Shown here piece after piece: positions 63,245 to 64,000 of a DNA stretch of 64,000 bases. Position 1 is the first letter of the stretch, and each line of letters begins with the position of its first letter. The notes beneath the pieces were generated by a model. It saw only the letters and a program-made list of their open reading frames with translations. It was not told the origin of the DNA and did not search any database. Origin of the DNA: Lepeophtheirus salmonis (lineage: Eukaryota > Arthropoda > Copepoda > Siphonostomatoida > Caligidae); NCBI RefSeq assembly GCF_016086655.4, contig NC_052137.2, positions 5,022,001-5,086,000 on the forward strand, given 5' to 3'. The translations under genes were made by a program, and so were the position numbers.

Positions 63245-64000
63245 ACAGCCCCTATAGAGCGTTTTTACGTGATTTCGGCCATTTTAGCGGCCTTAATATT
63301 CAATTTTTATAACAATGAAAATACTTTTTTCCAATAATATTGAGGAAAATAGAAACAAAGGGATGTCAAAATGGGACCAACAAATTAAAGACCTTACTGA
63401 CCATTTTTTTAATTAGTATATTTTTGAACAATTACAAATTGTTGGGTATACTAAATGCGTGAACCGGTTATTTTGCCTTGAGTAAATTTTGCCGCACGGT
63501 ATATTGACCAAAATTATGTTTCGGCTTCTTATATTATCAGTTCGAAGAAAGAATGGAAATAATTATTAAATAAATTAATAAATAAAAAAGGATTAGCCAA
63601 TGAGTTCTCATACTATCTGAAGAAGCACAAACTTCAATCACGCAACCTTTCAGACGATAAATTGTTGGGCAACTCATATGAACTTTGTACCATTATAAAG
63701 TTATAATATTTATGTCGTAGTTGTAATTTTATATCAACATCACGTGGTATTTTAAGCAACTCCACCATTTTGGGATAATATTTGAAATCCCAAAAATGAT
63801 GGATCAATTTAATGTAAACAATTCAAAAGCAAAATAGAACAGGGCTGTCTATCAAATTCATTAAGCAATGGTTGAGTAATGAGAAGTGAATCATATTGAT
63901 ATTATTTTCATTTTTTCTTCTTCTTCAAGCTATATAAGTAATACAGCGGCAAAGTTCAAACAGATAATATAAAATCATCAAAAGATGGTGAATATGTCAT
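63245..64000. other. Terminal stretch, nothing recognised
   Basis: AT-rich; a TTC run at about 63917-63928. No gene. Confidence 0.35.

Overview
The window reads as intergenic, transposon-rich DNA from an AT-rich animal genome. Evidence: no operons, no ribosome binding sites, long stretches without any credible ORF, many broken Tc1/mariner and hAT-type DNA transposons, a degraded LINE scrap, and one secreted-protein gene with a TATA box rather than a bacterial promoter. The repeat mix and the transposase sequences look to me like a parasitic copepod (salmon louse Lepeophtheirus or Caligus). That species guess is recognition from memory, not proof.

Only one intact cellular gene is visible: an intronless, secreted beta/gamma-crystallin-like protein on the minus strand at 16710-17414. 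Everything else I can support is mobile or repetitive DNA.

Tc1/mariner superfamily remnants. Two DD37E Tc1-like copies (1-1197 and 44119-45128) carry different internal deletions. There is a DD41D-type element (3379-4284); mariner remnants at 23225-23830, 39950-40540, 42570-42965 and 54310-54810; several maT-like or related remnants (17620-18490, 34289-35110, 52070-52600, 59890-60350, 36850-38046); two copies of a short internally deleted family (20030-20604, 40758-41858); a 593-bp family (45250-45842, with relatives at 27640-28205 and a lone end at 2909); and isolated transposase C-terminal scraps (1790-2030, 19742-20000, 25090-25331, 42105-42330).

hAT-like non-autonomous elements. Eight have 8-bp target duplications that I aligned by eye: 5842-6615, 14223-14388, 14406-15023, 37321-37577, 38603-39185, 48645-49106, 53415-53880, 55072-55927. 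One of them (37321-37577) sits inside a Tc1/mariner transposase remnant.

Other dispersed families. The most striking is an AT-rich module, called R1 here, with GC-rich ends (CAGGGGCGTCCGCAGG type) and a body of degenerate roughly 50-bp units around AGCTGTGGATTTTT. About 13 copies cover roughly 8% of the window, several nested inside other transposons. R2 (core AGCTTAGCTGTCATGACGTT) has about 12 copies, including a run of three at 21955-22540. R3 is a MITE family with a 97-98-bp internal tandem duplication whose units begin with the perfect CRE palindrome TGACGTCA. R4 is a hAT-like family starting CAGGGATGTCCAACC. R5 is rich in GGACCGA-type words. Family D (core around ACAGACAAACTTTG and CTCTCCTCAAGAATG) has about seven copies. 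The stretches not listed contain no gene that I could recognise.
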